This document shows, one piece after another, positions 44,873-53,767 of a stretch of DNA of 64,000 bases. The translations under genes were made by a program, and so were the position numbers. Position 1 is the first letter of the stretch. The number at the start of each line of letters is the position of its first letter. The DNA is taken from assembly GCF_014645815.1 (NCBI RefSeq), contig NZ_BMML01000001.1, forward strand, positions 124,001 through 188,000, in the 5' to 3' direction. Source of the DNA: Streptomyces fuscichromogenes (GTDB lineage: Bacteria; Actinomycetota; Actinomycetes; Streptomycetales; Streptomycetaceae). The notes under the pieces are model-generated. The model had not been told where the DNA came from, did not search any database, and worked only from the letters and a program-made list of their open reading frames with translations.

Positions 44873-46186
44873 ATGCCCGACCAGTCGGCGCCGTCGGCGC
44901 CGTCGACACCGGCCGCCCAGGGCACCGCCGCGGCCGCGCCGCACGGCCCTGCCGCCCGCCGTACCGGCTTCCTGCTGGTCCTGGCCCTCGGCGGGCTCAC
45001 CGCGACGCCCCCGCTGGCGATGGACATGTACCTCCCCTCCCTGCCGGAGGTCACCCGCACCCTGGGCGCCCCCGCCGCGACCGTCCAGCTCACCCTCACC
45101 GCCTGCCTGGCCGGGATGGCCCTCGGCCAGCTGGTCGTCGGCCCGATGAGCGACCGCTGGGGCCGCCGCCGCCCGCTGCTCGCCGGTCTCGCCGGCTACG
45201 TCGTCGCCACCGCCCTGTGCGCCGTCGCGCCGGACGTCTGGACCCTGGTCGCCTTCCGGCTGGTCCAGGGGCTCGCGGGCGCGGCCGGCATCGTCATCGC
45301 GCGAGCCGTCGTACGCGACCTGTACGACGGGGACGCCATGGCCCGGTTCTTCTCCACCCTGATGCTGGTCTCCGGGGCCGCCCCGGTCATCGCCCCGCTG
45401 ATCGGCGGACAGATCCTGCGGGTGACGGACTGGCGGGGCGTCTTCGCCGTCCTCACGGTCGTCGGGGCGCTGCTCGCCGCGCTGGTCTGGACGCGCCTCC
45501 CGGAGACCCTGCCGCCGGCCGGCCGGCACGCCGGGGGAGCGGCCGGGGCCGTCCGCGCCATGCGCGCCCTCCTCGCCGACCTGCCCTTCACCGGCTACAT
45601 GCTCGCGGGCGGGTTCGCCTTCGCCGCGCTGTTCGCGTACATCAGCGCCTCGCCCTTCGTGATCCAGGAGATCTACGGCGCCTCCCCGCAGACCTTCTCC
45701 CTCCTCTTCGGCCTCAACTCGGTCGGGCTGGTGATCGCCGGACAGGTCAACGGAAAGGTGCTGGTCGGCCGGGTCGGCCTGGACAAGGTGCTGGGCGCGG
45801 GCCTGGTGGTGACCGTGCTCGCCGCGACCGCGCTGCTGCTGATGGCGACCGGCGCCCTCGGACCGGTCGGGCTCGCCCCGGTCGCCGCCGCCCTCTTCGT
45901 GCTGATGTCCGCGATGGGCCTCACCCTCCCCAACGCCCAGTCCCTCGCGCTGCTGCGCACCCGGCGCGCCGCCGGATCCGCGTCCGCGCTGCTCGGGACC
46001 TCCTCGTTCCTCGTCGGCGCGGTCGCCTCGCCGCTGGTCGGGATCGCCGGGGAGAGAACCGCCGTGCCCATGGCGATCGTCCAACTGTCGGGGACACTGG
46101 TGGCGCTGGCCTGCTTCGTGGGAATGTGCCGTCCCTGGGCAGCACGTGGGAACACCCGTGCGAGGCCGGAGGGAGCAGAGAGCTGA
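44873..46186 (+). CDS. Bcr/CflA-type MFS drug exporter
   Basis: ATG 44873 with GGGGGAC upstream gives 437 residues. After a Pro/Ala-rich N-terminus come 12 predicted TM segments, including FLLVLALGGLTATPPLAMDM. The Bcr/CflA signatures are present: PPLAMDMYLPSLPEVTRTL, GQLVVGPMSDRWGRRRPLL (motif A), and RAVVRDLYDGD. The family exports chloramphenicol, bicyclomycin and other drugs. The stop overlaps the start of the downstream serine hydrolase gene, so they are coupled. Confidence 0.93.
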   Translation: MPDQSAPSAPSTPAAQGTAAAAPHGPAARRTGFLLVLALGGLTATPPLAMDMYLPSLPEVTRTLGAPAATVQLTLTACLAGMALGQLVVGPMSDRWGRRRPLLAGLAGYVVATALCAVAPDVWTLVAFRLVQGLAGAAGIVIARAVVRDLYDGDAMARFFSTLMLVSGAAPVIAPLIGGQILRVTDWRGVFAVLTVVGALLAALVWTRLPETLPPAGRHAGGAAGAVRAMRALLADLPFTGYMLAGGFAFAALFAYISASPFVIQEIYGASPQTFSLLFGLNSVGLVIAGQVNGKVLVGRVGLDKVLGAGLVVTVLAATALLLMATGALGPVGLAPVAAALFVLMSAMGLTLPNAQSLALLRTRRAAGSASALLGTSSFLVGAVASPLVGIAGERTAVPMAIVQLSGTLVALACFVGMCRPWAARGNTRARPEGAES

Positions 46187-47319
46187 GCGTACCGAGACTG
46201 CGCGTCGAGACACCGGAACGGGCCGGTCTCGACCCCGCGGAACTCAGTCACCTCGTCCGCGAGGTGCACGGCCTCACCACCGGTGAGCCGCCCTGGGCGG
46301 CCGGGGCCGTGGTGGTCGCCGGACGCGGACCCGTGATCGCGGTGCAGGAGGCGTCCGGCTGGGCCGTGCGCTACTCCGCCTACGACCCCGCGACCGACGC
46401 CGGCACCGGACTGCCGCCCGCCGCCCGGGTCCCGATGACCGTCGGCACCCCCTGTGACCTGGCCTCTCTCACCAAGCTGTTCACCGCGGTGGCCGCCGTG
46501 CAGCAGCTGGAGCGCGGCACCCTCGGCATCGACGCCCGGGTCGGCGCCTACCTCCCCGACTTCCACGGGACCGTCGCCCACGGCATCACCGTCCGCCAGC
46601 TCCTCACCCACACCTCCGGACTGCGCCCCGAACTCCCGCTGTACGAATGCCCCGACGACACGGCCCGCCTCGACCTGCTCCGTGCGGAGGTCCCGAGCAG
46701 CGCCCCCGGCGCCTACCGCTACTCGGACCTCAACATGCTCCTCCTCCAGCACGTCCTGGAACGGATCACCGGCCGCCCCCTCGACGTCCTGGTCCGTGAC
46801 GGCATCACCCGTCCGCTCGGCATGGACGCCACCGACTTCGGCCCCTGTCCCGGCGCGGCGGCCACCGAGGACCAGCGGCGGCCGTGGGCCAAGGCGGACC
46901 GGGGGATGCTGCGGGGCGTCGTGCACGACGAGAACGCCTGGGCGCTGGGCGGCGTGGCCGGGCACGCGGGGCTGTTCTCCACGGGCCGGGACCTGGCGGT
47001 CTTCTGCCGCGCGCTGCTCGCGGGCGGCGCGTACGGCACCGCGCGCATCCTCGGCCCCGACTTCGTGGACCTGCTGCTGGCCCCGCCCGGTCTGGGTTTC
47101 CTGGTGGACCAGCGGTGGTTCATGGGCGAGCTGGCAGGACACGGCGCGGCGGGCCACACCGGGTTCACCGGGACGAGCCTGGTCCTGGACCGGGCCACGG
47201 ACACGTTCCTGGTGCTGCTGGCCAACACGGTGCATCCGCGCCGCCGCCCTGGCGACAGCGCCCCGCGGGCAGCGGCCGCGACCCGCCTCGCCCGCGCTGT
47301 CCATACAATCACCGGGTGA
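46183..47319 (+). CDS. beta-lactamase-fold serine hydrolase, probable CTG start
   Basis: The frame has no ATG, GTG or TTG at the expected start. A CTG at 46183, overlapping the MFS stop as CTGA, has GGAGGGAG seven bases before it and gives 378 residues beginning SVPRLRVETPERAGL. A far-upstream GTG at 46126 is the alternative. The class C beta-lactamase/DD-peptidase motifs are Ser95-x-x-Lys98 (SLTK), Tyr180-Ser-Asp182, and HTGFTG near the end. No signal peptide is present, so it may be a cytoplasmic esterase. The stop overlaps the Rsm22 gene as GTGA. Confidence 0.85.
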   Translation: MSVPRLRVETPERAGLDPAELSHLVREVHGLTTGEPPWAAGAVVVAGRGPVIAVQEASGWAVRYSAYDPATDAGTGLPPAARVPMTVGTPCDLASLTKLFTAVAAVQQLERGTLGIDARVGAYLPDFHGTVAHGITVRQLLTHTSGLRPELPLYECPDDTARLDLLRAEVPSSAPGAYRYSDLNMLLLQHVLERITGRPLDVLVRDGITRPLGMDATDFGPCPGAAATEDQRRPWAKADRGMLRGVVHDENAWALGGVAGHAGLFSTGRDLAVFCRALLAGGAYGTARILGPDFVDLLLAPPGLGFLVDQRWFMGELAGHGAAGHTGFTGTSLVLDRATDTFLVLLANTVHPRRRPGDSAPRAAAATRLARAVHTITG

Positions 47320-48314
47320 GTCACCCCACCCGCCCCGCCCACTCCGTCTCCCCGGCCGACCGGCTCCGCGCCGCCCTCTCCGACCTCCTCGACGGGCTGC
47401 CCCCGAAGCAGGCCGCCGGAGCGGTGGAGCGGCTGATCGCCAACTACCGCGGGGCCACCCCGACCGACGCGCCGATCCTGCGGGACCGGGCGGACGTGGT
47501 GGCGTACGCGGCGTACCGGATGCCGGCGACCTTCGAGGCGGTACGGTCCGCGCTGGCGGCGTTCGCGGACGCGGTGCCTGAGGGATGGGCGCCGGGGAGC
47601 CATGTGGACGTCGGCGGCGGGACGGGCGCCGCGACCTGGGCGGTGACCGACACCTGGGAGGGCACGCGGCCGGTGACGGTCCTCGACTGGGCCGAGCCGG
47701 CGCTGGCCCTCGGCCGGGAGATCGCCGCGGCGAACCCGGTGCTGCGGGACGCCTCATGGCAGCGCTCTCGGATCGGAGCGGCGCTCACCATCGAGAGCAC
47801 TGATCTCGTCACGGTGTCGTACGTCCTCAACGAGCTCGACGCCGCCGCCCGTACCGCCCTCGTCGACGCCGCCGCGGCCGCCGCGCAGGCCGTCGTCATC
47901 GTCGAGGCCGGCACCCCCGCAGGCTACGCCCGGATCATCGAGGCCCGGGACCGCCTGGTCGCGGCCGGCTTCCATGTCGCCGCCCCCTGCCCGCACAGCG
48001 CCGCCTGCCCGATCGTCCCCGGCACGGACTGGTGCCACTTCTCCGCCCGGGTCAGCCGCTCCTCCCTGCACCGCCAGGTCAAGGGCGGGTCACTGCCCTA
48101 CGAGGACGAGAAGTTCAGCTACGTGGCCGCCACCCGCTTCCCGCCCGTCCCGGCACCGGCCCGGGTGGTCCGGCGCCCCCAGATCCGCAAGGGCCAGGTC
48201 CTGCTCGACCTGTGCGAGACCGACGAACAGCTGCGCCGCACCACGGTCACCAAACGCCACGGCGACCTGTACAAGGCGGCCCGGGACGCGGACTGGGGAG
48301 ACACCTGGCCGTAG
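47316..48314 (+). CDS. Rsm22-family methyltransferase-like protein
   Basis: GTG 47316 overlaps the hydrolase stop by 4 bases and gives 332 residues. The AdoMet site is VDVGGGTGAATWA, followed by a methyltransferase-like TVLDWAEPALALGREI and VTVSYVLNELD. C-terminal cysteines (CPHSAACPIVPGTDWCHF) resemble the iron-sulfur or zinc motif of mitochondrial Rsm22. In yeast, Rsm22 is a ribosomal small-subunit protein. The bacterial role is unknown, probably rRNA-linked. A strong terminator follows. Confidence 0.9.
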   Translation: MSHPTRPAHSVSPADRLRAALSDLLDGLPPKQAAGAVERLIANYRGATPTDAPILRDRADVVAYAAYRMPATFEAVRSALAAFADAVPEGWAPGSHVDVGGGTGAATWAVTDTWEGTRPVTVLDWAEPALALGREIAAANPVLRDASWQRSRIGAALTIESTDLVTVSYVLNELDAAARTALVDAAAAAAQAVVIVEAGTPAGYARIIEARDRLVAAGFHVAAPCPHSAACPIVPGTDWCHFSARVSRSSLHRQVKGGSLPYEDEKFSYVAATRFPPVPAPARVVRRPQIRKGQVLLDLCETDEQLRRTTVTKRHGDLYKAARDADWGDTWP

Positions 48315-48319
48315 GACGC

Positions 48320-48364
48320 GTGGGGCCTGTGGGGCCTGTGGGGCCTGTGGGGCCTGTGGGGCCC
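48320..48364. repeat. GTGGGGCCT tandem array
   Basis: Four exact GTGGGGCCT units and one GTGGGGCCC run from 48320 to 48364, immediately after the Rsm22 stop. Confidence 0.85.
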
Positions 48365-48382
48365 GTGGGGTCAGTGAGGGTA

Positions 48383-48416
48383 GTGAGACCCTCTCGCCTC
48401 TGCGAGAGGGTCTCAC
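48383..48416. terminator. strong intrinsic terminator after the Rsm22 gene
   Basis: A perfect 15-base stem (48383-48397 with 48402-48416) closes a CTCT loop. It ends the three-gene MFS/hydrolase/Rsm22 operon. Confidence 0.85.
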
Positions 48417-48490
48417 CCCTCGTACCCTCCTTCGCACCCACTTGGCCCCATAAGGCATCCTGGCCGGACCACAGCAAGGCGAGGCGATAG

Positions 48491-49222
48491 ATGAGCGCGA
48501 CGTTCGGCGGCCCGAGCGGCCGGCAGGGCAAACTCTCCCGGTGGCTCCGCGGGCGCCGTCCGAAGGACGCGGCCGCCGCCGACGACCCGGGCCGCGCGGC
48601 CCTGCTGCTCGCCGCCGCCGGGGCGGGCCTCCCGCTGGCCCCCGCCGCGCATCCCGCGCCCGGCTACGGCTGCTCCTGCGACCGCGTCGGCTGTCCCACC
48701 CCGGCCCGGCACCCGGTGTCGTTCGCGTGGCAGACGCAGTCCACCACCGACCGCGCCCAGATCGAGCGCTGGGCCCGGCACCAGCCGCAGGCCAACTTCA
48801 TCACCGCGACCGGCATGACCCACGACGTCCTGGACGTGCCCCTGGAGGCCGGCCGGCAGGCGCTGGAGCGGCTGCTCGCGGGCGGCGTCGAGGTCGGTCC
48901 GGTCGCCGAGAGCGACGACGGCCGCCTGCTCTTCTTCACCCTCACCCGGGGCACCCCCGAGGACGAGGACGAGTGGTGGCCCTGCGAACTGGACTGCCAC
49001 CCGGAGACCATGGACGAGCACCCGGGGCTGCGCTGGCACTGCCGGGGCTCCTACGTCCTGGTACCGCCCGCCCGGCTGCCCGGCGACGGCGACCGGCGGG
49101 TGCACTGGGTCCGCGGCCCCGAGCACCCGCTCCCCGACCCGCTGAGCCTGCTGGAGATCCTCACGGACGCGTGCGCCCGGTACGCGGGCGAGGAGGCCGA
49201 CCAGGTGGGCGTCGGCTGGTAG
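48491..49222 (+). CDS. bifunctional DNA primase/polymerase-domain protein
   Basis: This 243-residue prim-pol (AEP-type) protein has a zinc-like CSCDRVGCPTPARHP stretch, a central block NFITATGMTHDVLDVPLEAG, and the GRLLFFTLTRG, WWPCELDCHP and GSYVLVPPARLPGDGDRRVHW segments typical of the Streptomyces family. A clean D-x-D metal pair is not obvious: VLDVP has one Asp, so activity is uncertain. These single-domain proteins are conserved in Streptomyces chromosomes and need not be mobile-element primases. Confidence 0.85.
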   Translation: MSATFGGPSGRQGKLSRWLRGRRPKDAAAADDPGRAALLLAAAGAGLPLAPAAHPAPGYGCSCDRVGCPTPARHPVSFAWQTQSTTDRAQIERWARHQPQANFITATGMTHDVLDVPLEAGRQALERLLAGGVEVGPVAESDDGRLLFFTLTRGTPEDEDEWWPCELDCHPETMDEHPGLRWHCRGSYVLVPPARLPGDGDRRVHWVRGPEHPLPDPLSLLEILTDACARYAGEEADQVGVGW

Positions 49223-49281
49223 GTGCTCTGCGGGAAGCACAGGGTTGGGTTGTCGGTCGTCTGCGGAAGCGTGGGGCTGGG

Positions 49282-49302
49282 CGCGCAGTTCCCCGCGCCC
49301 CT
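49282..49302 (-). repeat. dispersed repeat, copy 2
   Basis: An exact copy of the 21-base core in leftward orientation, followed by GACGGGGCGC. It lies between the convergent ends of the prim-pol and lipoprotein genes, where it may act as a terminator. Confidence 0.85.
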
Positions 49303-49329
49303 GACGGGGCGCCGTTCAGGGGGCGCTGT

Positions 49330-50346
49330 TCAGGAACCCTGGGCCGAGGTCAGGCCCTGGATGCGGCCCAGCACCGAGACCTTGCCGGTGCCTGCCGGGT
49401 CCAGTGCGACCTGGTTGGAGACGAACTGCATCGTCAGCGACTGCTTGACCTCGCCCTTGGTGAGCGCCTTGACGTCCTGGTTCGGCGTCGGCACGGAGGC
49501 GCCCGCGGCCGCCGTCTGCTTGGCGTAGTAGCGGGTGGTGAAGAAGACCATCGCCCCGCCGTCGGAGGTCCGCAGCGCGAGCGGCGCGTAGTCGCCGTCG
49601 GTCAGCGGCTCGTCGATGTACTGGGTGGCCAGACCCGGCTTGGTGGACTTCTTGCGGTCCGTGCGCCAGCCGCTGGTGTGCGCGCCGTCCGCGAAGAGGG
49701 TGCCGCCGCTCTTCAGGTACCTGACGTAGTCCCGGCTCAGGTCGCCCGGGGCGGCCGCGAACCGGGTGCTGTTCGCCGGTACGGCCTCGGCCCAGCCGTC
49801 CTTGTCGGTGCTGAACTTCGGTACGTCGTCCGGCGCGACCAGCGTCAGATACGCCACCTGGAACGGCGCGGAGAGGCTGTTGCGGGTGAAGACCAGCAGC
49901 CAGCGGTCGTCGCCGCCCTTGTTGCCGTGCGCGTCCGCGACGAACCAGCGCGGCCAGCCGGCCTTCTTCGGGATGGTGTACGTGACGTCGTCGAACTCCA
50001 GCGAGGAATGGCCGGAGTTGCCGCTCGGACTGTTGACGTGCCCGGCCTTCAGCCGCGCGGAGTCGATGTCGGCGAGGGCACCGGTCGTGTAGTCCGCGTC
50101 CAGGGAACTGTCGTAGGCCTTGTCGGCCTTGTTGTAGGCGTCCGTGAACTGCCGGAGTGCCTTGGCGGCCGAGGCGCGGGTGGTGGCGGGGAGCACCTCG
50201 CGCTCCCCGTGCACCACCACGCATCCGCTCGCCGTCATCGACAGGGCGGTCAGCGAGACCGCCAGGAGCGCGTTCCGGTCACGTCTGCGGAGCCTTCGAG
50301 GGCCGCGATCCCTGGTCGTCAGGTGCGTCATCAGGTGCCGTGCCAT
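49330..50346 (-). CDS. lipoprotein of unknown function, coupled to efeU
   Basis: This 338-residue protein has an Arg-rich N-terminus (GPRRLRRRDRN), a hydrophobic signal LLAVSLTALSMTASGC with the lipobox cysteine near residue 42, and a beta-rich exported domain (VTYTIPKKAGWPRWFVADAH, DRWLLVFTRNSLSAPFQVAY). The annotated start overlaps the efeU 3' end by 68 bases; ATG 50331 is an alternative. I do not recognise the family by name. Its operon position suggests an accessory to the iron-uptake system, but it may simply be co-transcribed. Confidence 0.75.
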   Translation of the reverse strand: MARHLMTHLTTRDRGPRRLRRRDRNALLAVSLTALSMTASGCVVVHGEREVLPATTRASAAKALRQFTDAYNKADKAYDSSLDADYTTGALADIDSARLKAGHVNSPSGNSGHSSLEFDDVTYTIPKKAGWPRWFVADAHGNKGGDDRWLLVFTRNSLSAPFQVAYLTLVAPDDVPKFSTDKDGWAEAVPANSTRFAAAPGDLSRDYVRYLKSGGTLFADGAHTSGWRTDRKKSTKPGLATQYIDEPLTDGDYAPLALRTSDGGAMVFFTTRYYAKQTAAAGASVPTPNQDVKALTKGEVKQSLTMQFVSNQVALDPAGTGKVSVLGRIQGLTSAQGS

Positions 50347-51178
50347 CAGGTGCCTTCACCTTCCCCTTCCCGGAGCCGAACCCTACCGGGGCGAAGAAGA
50401 GTGCGAGCGTCGGGACCAGGTACAGCAGCCACACCGTGACCTGGAACACGGTCGGGTCCGGCTGGAAGTTGAAGACGCCCTTCAGCAGCGTCCCGTACCA
50501 GCTGTCCGGCGGAACGGTGTCGCTGATGTCGAAGGCCTGGTTCGTCAGCCCCGGGATCCAGTCGGCCTCCTGGAGGTCGTGGAAACCGTAGGCCAGCACG
50601 CCCGCGGCGACCACGACCAGCATGCCGCCGGTCCAGGTGAAGAACTTGGCGAGGTTGATCCGCAGGGCGCCCCGGTAGAACAGCCAGCCGAGGAACACCG
50701 CGGTGGCCAGGCCCAGGGCGACGCCGACCAGCGGGCGCGGGGTGCCGTCGCTCGCCGCGTGCACGGAGGCCCACACGAACAGGGCGGTCTCCAGGCCCTC
50801 CCGGCCGACGGCGAGAAAGGCGGTGGCGACCAGCGCACCCGTGCCCATCGCCAGGGCCGCGTCCAGCTTGCCGTGCAGCTCGGCCTTCAGGTGCCGGGCG
50901 GTGCGCCGCATCCAGAACACCATCCAGGTCACCAGGCCCACGGCCACGATCGACAGCGACCCGCCGAGCGCCTCCTGTGCCTGGAACGTCAGCTCCTGGG
51001 AGCCGAATTCGAGCGCGCACCCGAAGCCCATGGCGATGAGGACCGCCACCGCGATGCCGATCCAGATCGGCTTCAGGGCGTCCGTGCGCCCGGTCTTGAC
51101 CAGGTAGGCGATGAGGATGCAGACGACGAGGGACGCCTCAAGGCCTTCCCGCAGTCCGATCAGGTAGTTGGAGAACAC
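50279..51178 (-). CDS. efeU: EfeU/FTR1-family iron permease
   Basis: This 299-residue permease has seven predicted TM segments and both iron-transport REGLE motifs, at 10-14 and 126-130. It imports ferric iron delivered by EfeO and EfeB, which are encoded just upstream on the same strand. The C-terminal part is Asp/Pro rich and runs into the downstream lipoprotein gene. The order efeO-efeB-efeU and the 3-base gap to efeB show an operon. Confidence 0.94.
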   Translation of the reverse strand: MFSNYLIGLREGLEASLVVCILIAYLVKTGRTDALKPIWIGIAVAVLIAMGFGCALEFGSQELTFQAQEALGGSLSIVAVGLVTWMVFWMRRTARHLKAELHGKLDAALAMGTGALVATAFLAVGREGLETALFVWASVHAASDGTPRPLVGVALGLATAVFLGWLFYRGALRINLAKFFTWTGGMLVVVAAGVLAYGFHDLQEADWIPGLTNQAFDISDTVPPDSWYGTLLKGVFNFQPDPTVFQVTVWLLYLVPTLALFFAPVGFGSGKGKVKAPDGTAPDDAPDDQGSRPSKAPQT

Positions 51179-51181
51179 GGA

Positions 51182-52462
51182 TCACGCCCCCTCGGCGGAC
51201 TCGGCGGACTCGGAGGACTTGGCGGACCCGGAGAACAGGGCCCGGCCCCACCAGTCGTCCGTGTCCCGGACGCCGGGCGGAACCGCGAAGACCGCCGAAC
51301 CCACGTGCTGGATGTACTCGTTGAGCGCGTCGGACGCCGACAGCCTGCGCTGGAGCGGGATGAACCCCTTGCGGACATCACGCATGTAGGCCAGGAAGAA
51401 CAGTCCGGCGTCGAGCCGCCCGAGCCCGTCCGTCCCGTCGGTGAAGGAGTAGCCCCGGCGCAGGATGGTGATCCCGCCGTTGGAGTCCGGGTGCGCGAGC
51501 CGCACATGGGCATCGGGCTTCATGGCCTTCAGGAACGGCGCGTCGTGCTCCTTGGCCTTGCCGACCGGGGCGCCCTCACCCTTGTCCCGGCCGAAGACGT
51601 CCTCCTGCTCCTGGAGCGAAGTCCGGTCCCAGGTCTCGATGTTCATCCGGATCCGCCGCGCGACCAGGTACGACCCCCCGCTCATCCACGCCGGTCCGTC
51701 ACCGTCCGCGGACCACACGAACTTCTTCAGGCGGTCGGTCTCGGTCCCCGCGATGTTGCGGGTGCCGTCCTTGAACCCCATGAGATTGCGGGGCGTCTGC
51801 GCGTCCGGGGTCGTCGACGAGGTCTTCCCGAAGCCGAGTTGGGACCACCGGATGGCGACCTTGCCGAAGCCGATCCGGGCGAGGTTGCGGATGGCGTGCA
51901 CGGCGACCTGCGGATCGTCGGCACAGGCCTGGACGCAGAGGTCACCGCCGGTGCGGGCGGCGTCGAGGTTGTCGCCGGGGAAGCCGGGCAGATCGACGAG
52001 CGCGGCCGGCCGCTGCCCGTCGAGCCCGAACTTCCCGAAGAGGGACGGCCCGAAGCCGATCGTCAGCGTCAGCCGAGACGGCTTGAGTCCGAGGGCCTCA
52101 CCGGTGTCGTCCGGCGGCGCCTCGGCGAGCCCGCCGTACGCGCCCTCGCCGACGGCCTTGCCCGCGGTCATCCGCCGGGCCGCGGCCGTCCAGTCCTTGA
52201 GCAGCTGCACGAACTCGGCCCGGTCGTCCGTCTTCACGTCGAACGCGGCGAAGTGCAGCCGGTCCTGGACGGGCGTGGCGATCCCGGCCTGGTGGGCGCC
52301 GTGGAACGGGACGGCACCACCGGTGTCGGCGGCGACCGGGTCGGCGTCGCCGCCGGCCTCGGCCATCGCCACCGCGCCCCCGGCGACGGCGGCCCCGAGC
52401 GCGAGCCCGGCCCCGCCCCACCCGATCAGGGACCGACGCGACGGATTGACTTTCTCACCCAT
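51182..52462 (-). CDS. efeB: EfeB deferrochelatase/DyP peroxidase
   Basis: ATG 52462 gives 426 residues. A Tat signal (PSRRSLIGWGGAGLALGAA) directs export. The DyP signature GFKDGTRN is at 229-236, and the C-terminal haem region includes RRGYSFTDGTDGLGRL. EfeB oxidises ferrous iron or removes iron from haem at the cell surface. It lies 10 bases after efeO and 3 bases before efeU. Confidence 0.94.
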   Translation of the reverse strand: MGEKVNPSRRSLIGWGGAGLALGAAVAGGAVAMAEAGGDADPVAADTGGAVPFHGAHQAGIATPVQDRLHFAAFDVKTDDRAEFVQLLKDWTAAARRMTAGKAVGEGAYGGLAEAPPDDTGEALGLKPSRLTLTIGFGPSLFGKFGLDGQRPAALVDLPGFPGDNLDAARTGGDLCVQACADDPQVAVHAIRNLARIGFGKVAIRWSQLGFGKTSSTTPDAQTPRNLMGFKDGTRNIAGTETDRLKKFVWSADGDGPAWMSGGSYLVARRIRMNIETWDRTSLQEQEDVFGRDKGEGAPVGKAKEHDAPFLKAMKPDAHVRLAHPDSNGGITILRRGYSFTDGTDGLGRLDAGLFFLAYMRDVRKGFIPLQRRLSASDALNEYIQHVGSAVFAVPPGVRDTDDWWGRALFSGSAKSSESAESAEGA

Positions 52463-52472
52463 GTCCCGCCCC

Positions 52473-53606
52473 TTACTTGACCACGGCCGCGGCGAGCTTG
52501 GACAGCGGCTCCGCAAGGGCGTTGACCGCGTCCGACAGCTCCTTGCGCTGTGCCTCGGTGACCGTGTCGTACGAGACGAAGCCGTCGGAGGTCTTGTCCG
52601 TGCGGTACTTGTCGAGCAGCGTGTCCAACGCGGCGAACTGCTTGTCGAGTTCGGCGGCGAGCGCCGCGTCGTTCTTCTGGGCGACCGGCTTGAGCAGCTC
52701 GTACGCCTTCTGCGCGCCGTCCACGTTGGCCTTGAAGTCGCTCAGGTCGGTGTGCGAGTAGCGGTCCTCCTCGCCGGTGACCTTGCCGGTGGCGACCTCG
52801 TCGAGGAGTTCCTTGGCGCCGTTGGCCATGGAGGTCGGGGTGATCTCGGCCTTGCCGACCCGCTTCTGCCAGTCCGTCAGGTCGGCGAGCAGCTCATCGG
52901 CGAGGGCCTGCTGCTCGGCGCCGGCCTTCCTGTCCACCCACAGCGCCTTCTCCAGCGCGTGCCAGCCGGTCCACTTCTGGCCCTTCTCCAGGTCGTTGAC
53001 GCGGGTGTCGGTCTTGGGGTCGATGTCCCCGAACGACTCGGCGATCGGCTCGGTGGTCTCCCAGCCGACCCGGGAGGGGGCGTAGGCGTCCTTGGCGGCG
53101 TCGATGTCCCCGGCCTTGATGGCCTTGACGAAGGTCTCCACCTTCGGGATCGTCGCGTCGGCCTGCTCCTGCGCGTACTCGCGGTAGGCGGCGACGGCCG
53201 CGTCCAGCTTCGGGTCGCGCTTGGCGACCGTGCCGCCGGTGACGGTCAGCTTCTGCCGTACGCCGTGCCCCTTCATCCCGGGCCGGCAGGCTATTTCGTA
53301 CGACCCGGCCTTCACCTCGGCGGTCAGCGTGTACTTCGTCCCCGGGCCGATGTTCTCCTTCTCCGACACGATCCGGTCGTCCGGGAAGAGGATCTCGACC
53401 TCGGTGGCCTTGGAGCCCTTGTTCTCGATGGCGAGCGTGACGTGGCCCGCCGGCACGGACTTGGTGGACGTCTCGCACTTCGAGTCGGCGGCGGTGACCT
53501 GGATCGCGTCGTCGCCCTTGGCGTCGCTCTTCGCCGTGCAGGCCGAGAGGGCGGTCAGGGCGGCCACGGCGGTGGCGGCGGTGACGGTGAGTCGGACGGC
53601 ACGCAT
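52473..53606 (-). CDS. efeO: EfeO iron-binding lipoprotein (cupredoxin plus M75)
   Basis: This 377-residue protein has a lipoprotein signal (TAATAVAALTALSAC, Cys at about 23). A cupredoxin-type domain follows (PAGHVTLAIENKGSKATEVE, KYTLTAEVKAGSYEIACRPG), then an imelysin/M75 helical domain (WTGWHALEKALW with its HxxE iron motif, GAKELLDEVATGKVTGEEDR). It captures iron for EfeU. First gene of the operon; an iron-box-like sequence lies 25 bases upstream. Confidence 0.94.
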   Translation of the reverse strand: MRAVRLTVTAATAVAALTALSACTAKSDAKGDDAIQVTAADSKCETSTKSVPAGHVTLAIENKGSKATEVEILFPDDRIVSEKENIGPGTKYTLTAEVKAGSYEIACRPGMKGHGVRQKLTVTGGTVAKRDPKLDAAVAAYREYAQEQADATIPKVETFVKAIKAGDIDAAKDAYAPSRVGWETTEPIAESFGDIDPKTDTRVNDLEKGQKWTGWHALEKALWVDRKAGAEQQALADELLADLTDWQKRVGKAEITPTSMANGAKELLDEVATGKVTGEEDRYSHTDLSDFKANVDGAQKAYELLKPVAQKNDAALAAELDKQFAALDTLLDKYRTDKTSDGFVSYDTVTEAQRKELSDAVNALAEPLSKLAAAVVK

Positions 53607-53631
53607 GCAGGCTCCAAGCGAGGTGGTGTGG

Positions 53632-53650
53632 TGAGGCTGGCCTAACTTAC
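53632..53650. promoter_or_regulatory. iron-box-like sequence before efeO
   Basis: Read leftward, these 19 bases match 14 of 19 positions of the DmdR1/IdeR consensus TTAGGTTAGGCTAACCTAA, beginning 26 bases upstream of the efeO start. A second, weaker copy of TTACCTGA follows at 53656 onwards. Control by DmdR1 is inferred. Confidence 0.5.
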
Positions 53651-53767
53651 CTGAGGCTTACCTGACTCATACCCGTCCGGGTGGTGATTCACCAGACACA
53701 GAAAGATCACAGACACGGCTTGATATCGACGTCCTAAAACCAACGCCAAGGAAAGGCAAAGGAAAGG

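Noticed and set aside
48491..49222. Integrated plasmid or prophage primase
   Set aside because: No integrase, replication or phage genes flank it; single prim-pol domain genes are common in Streptomyces chromosomes.
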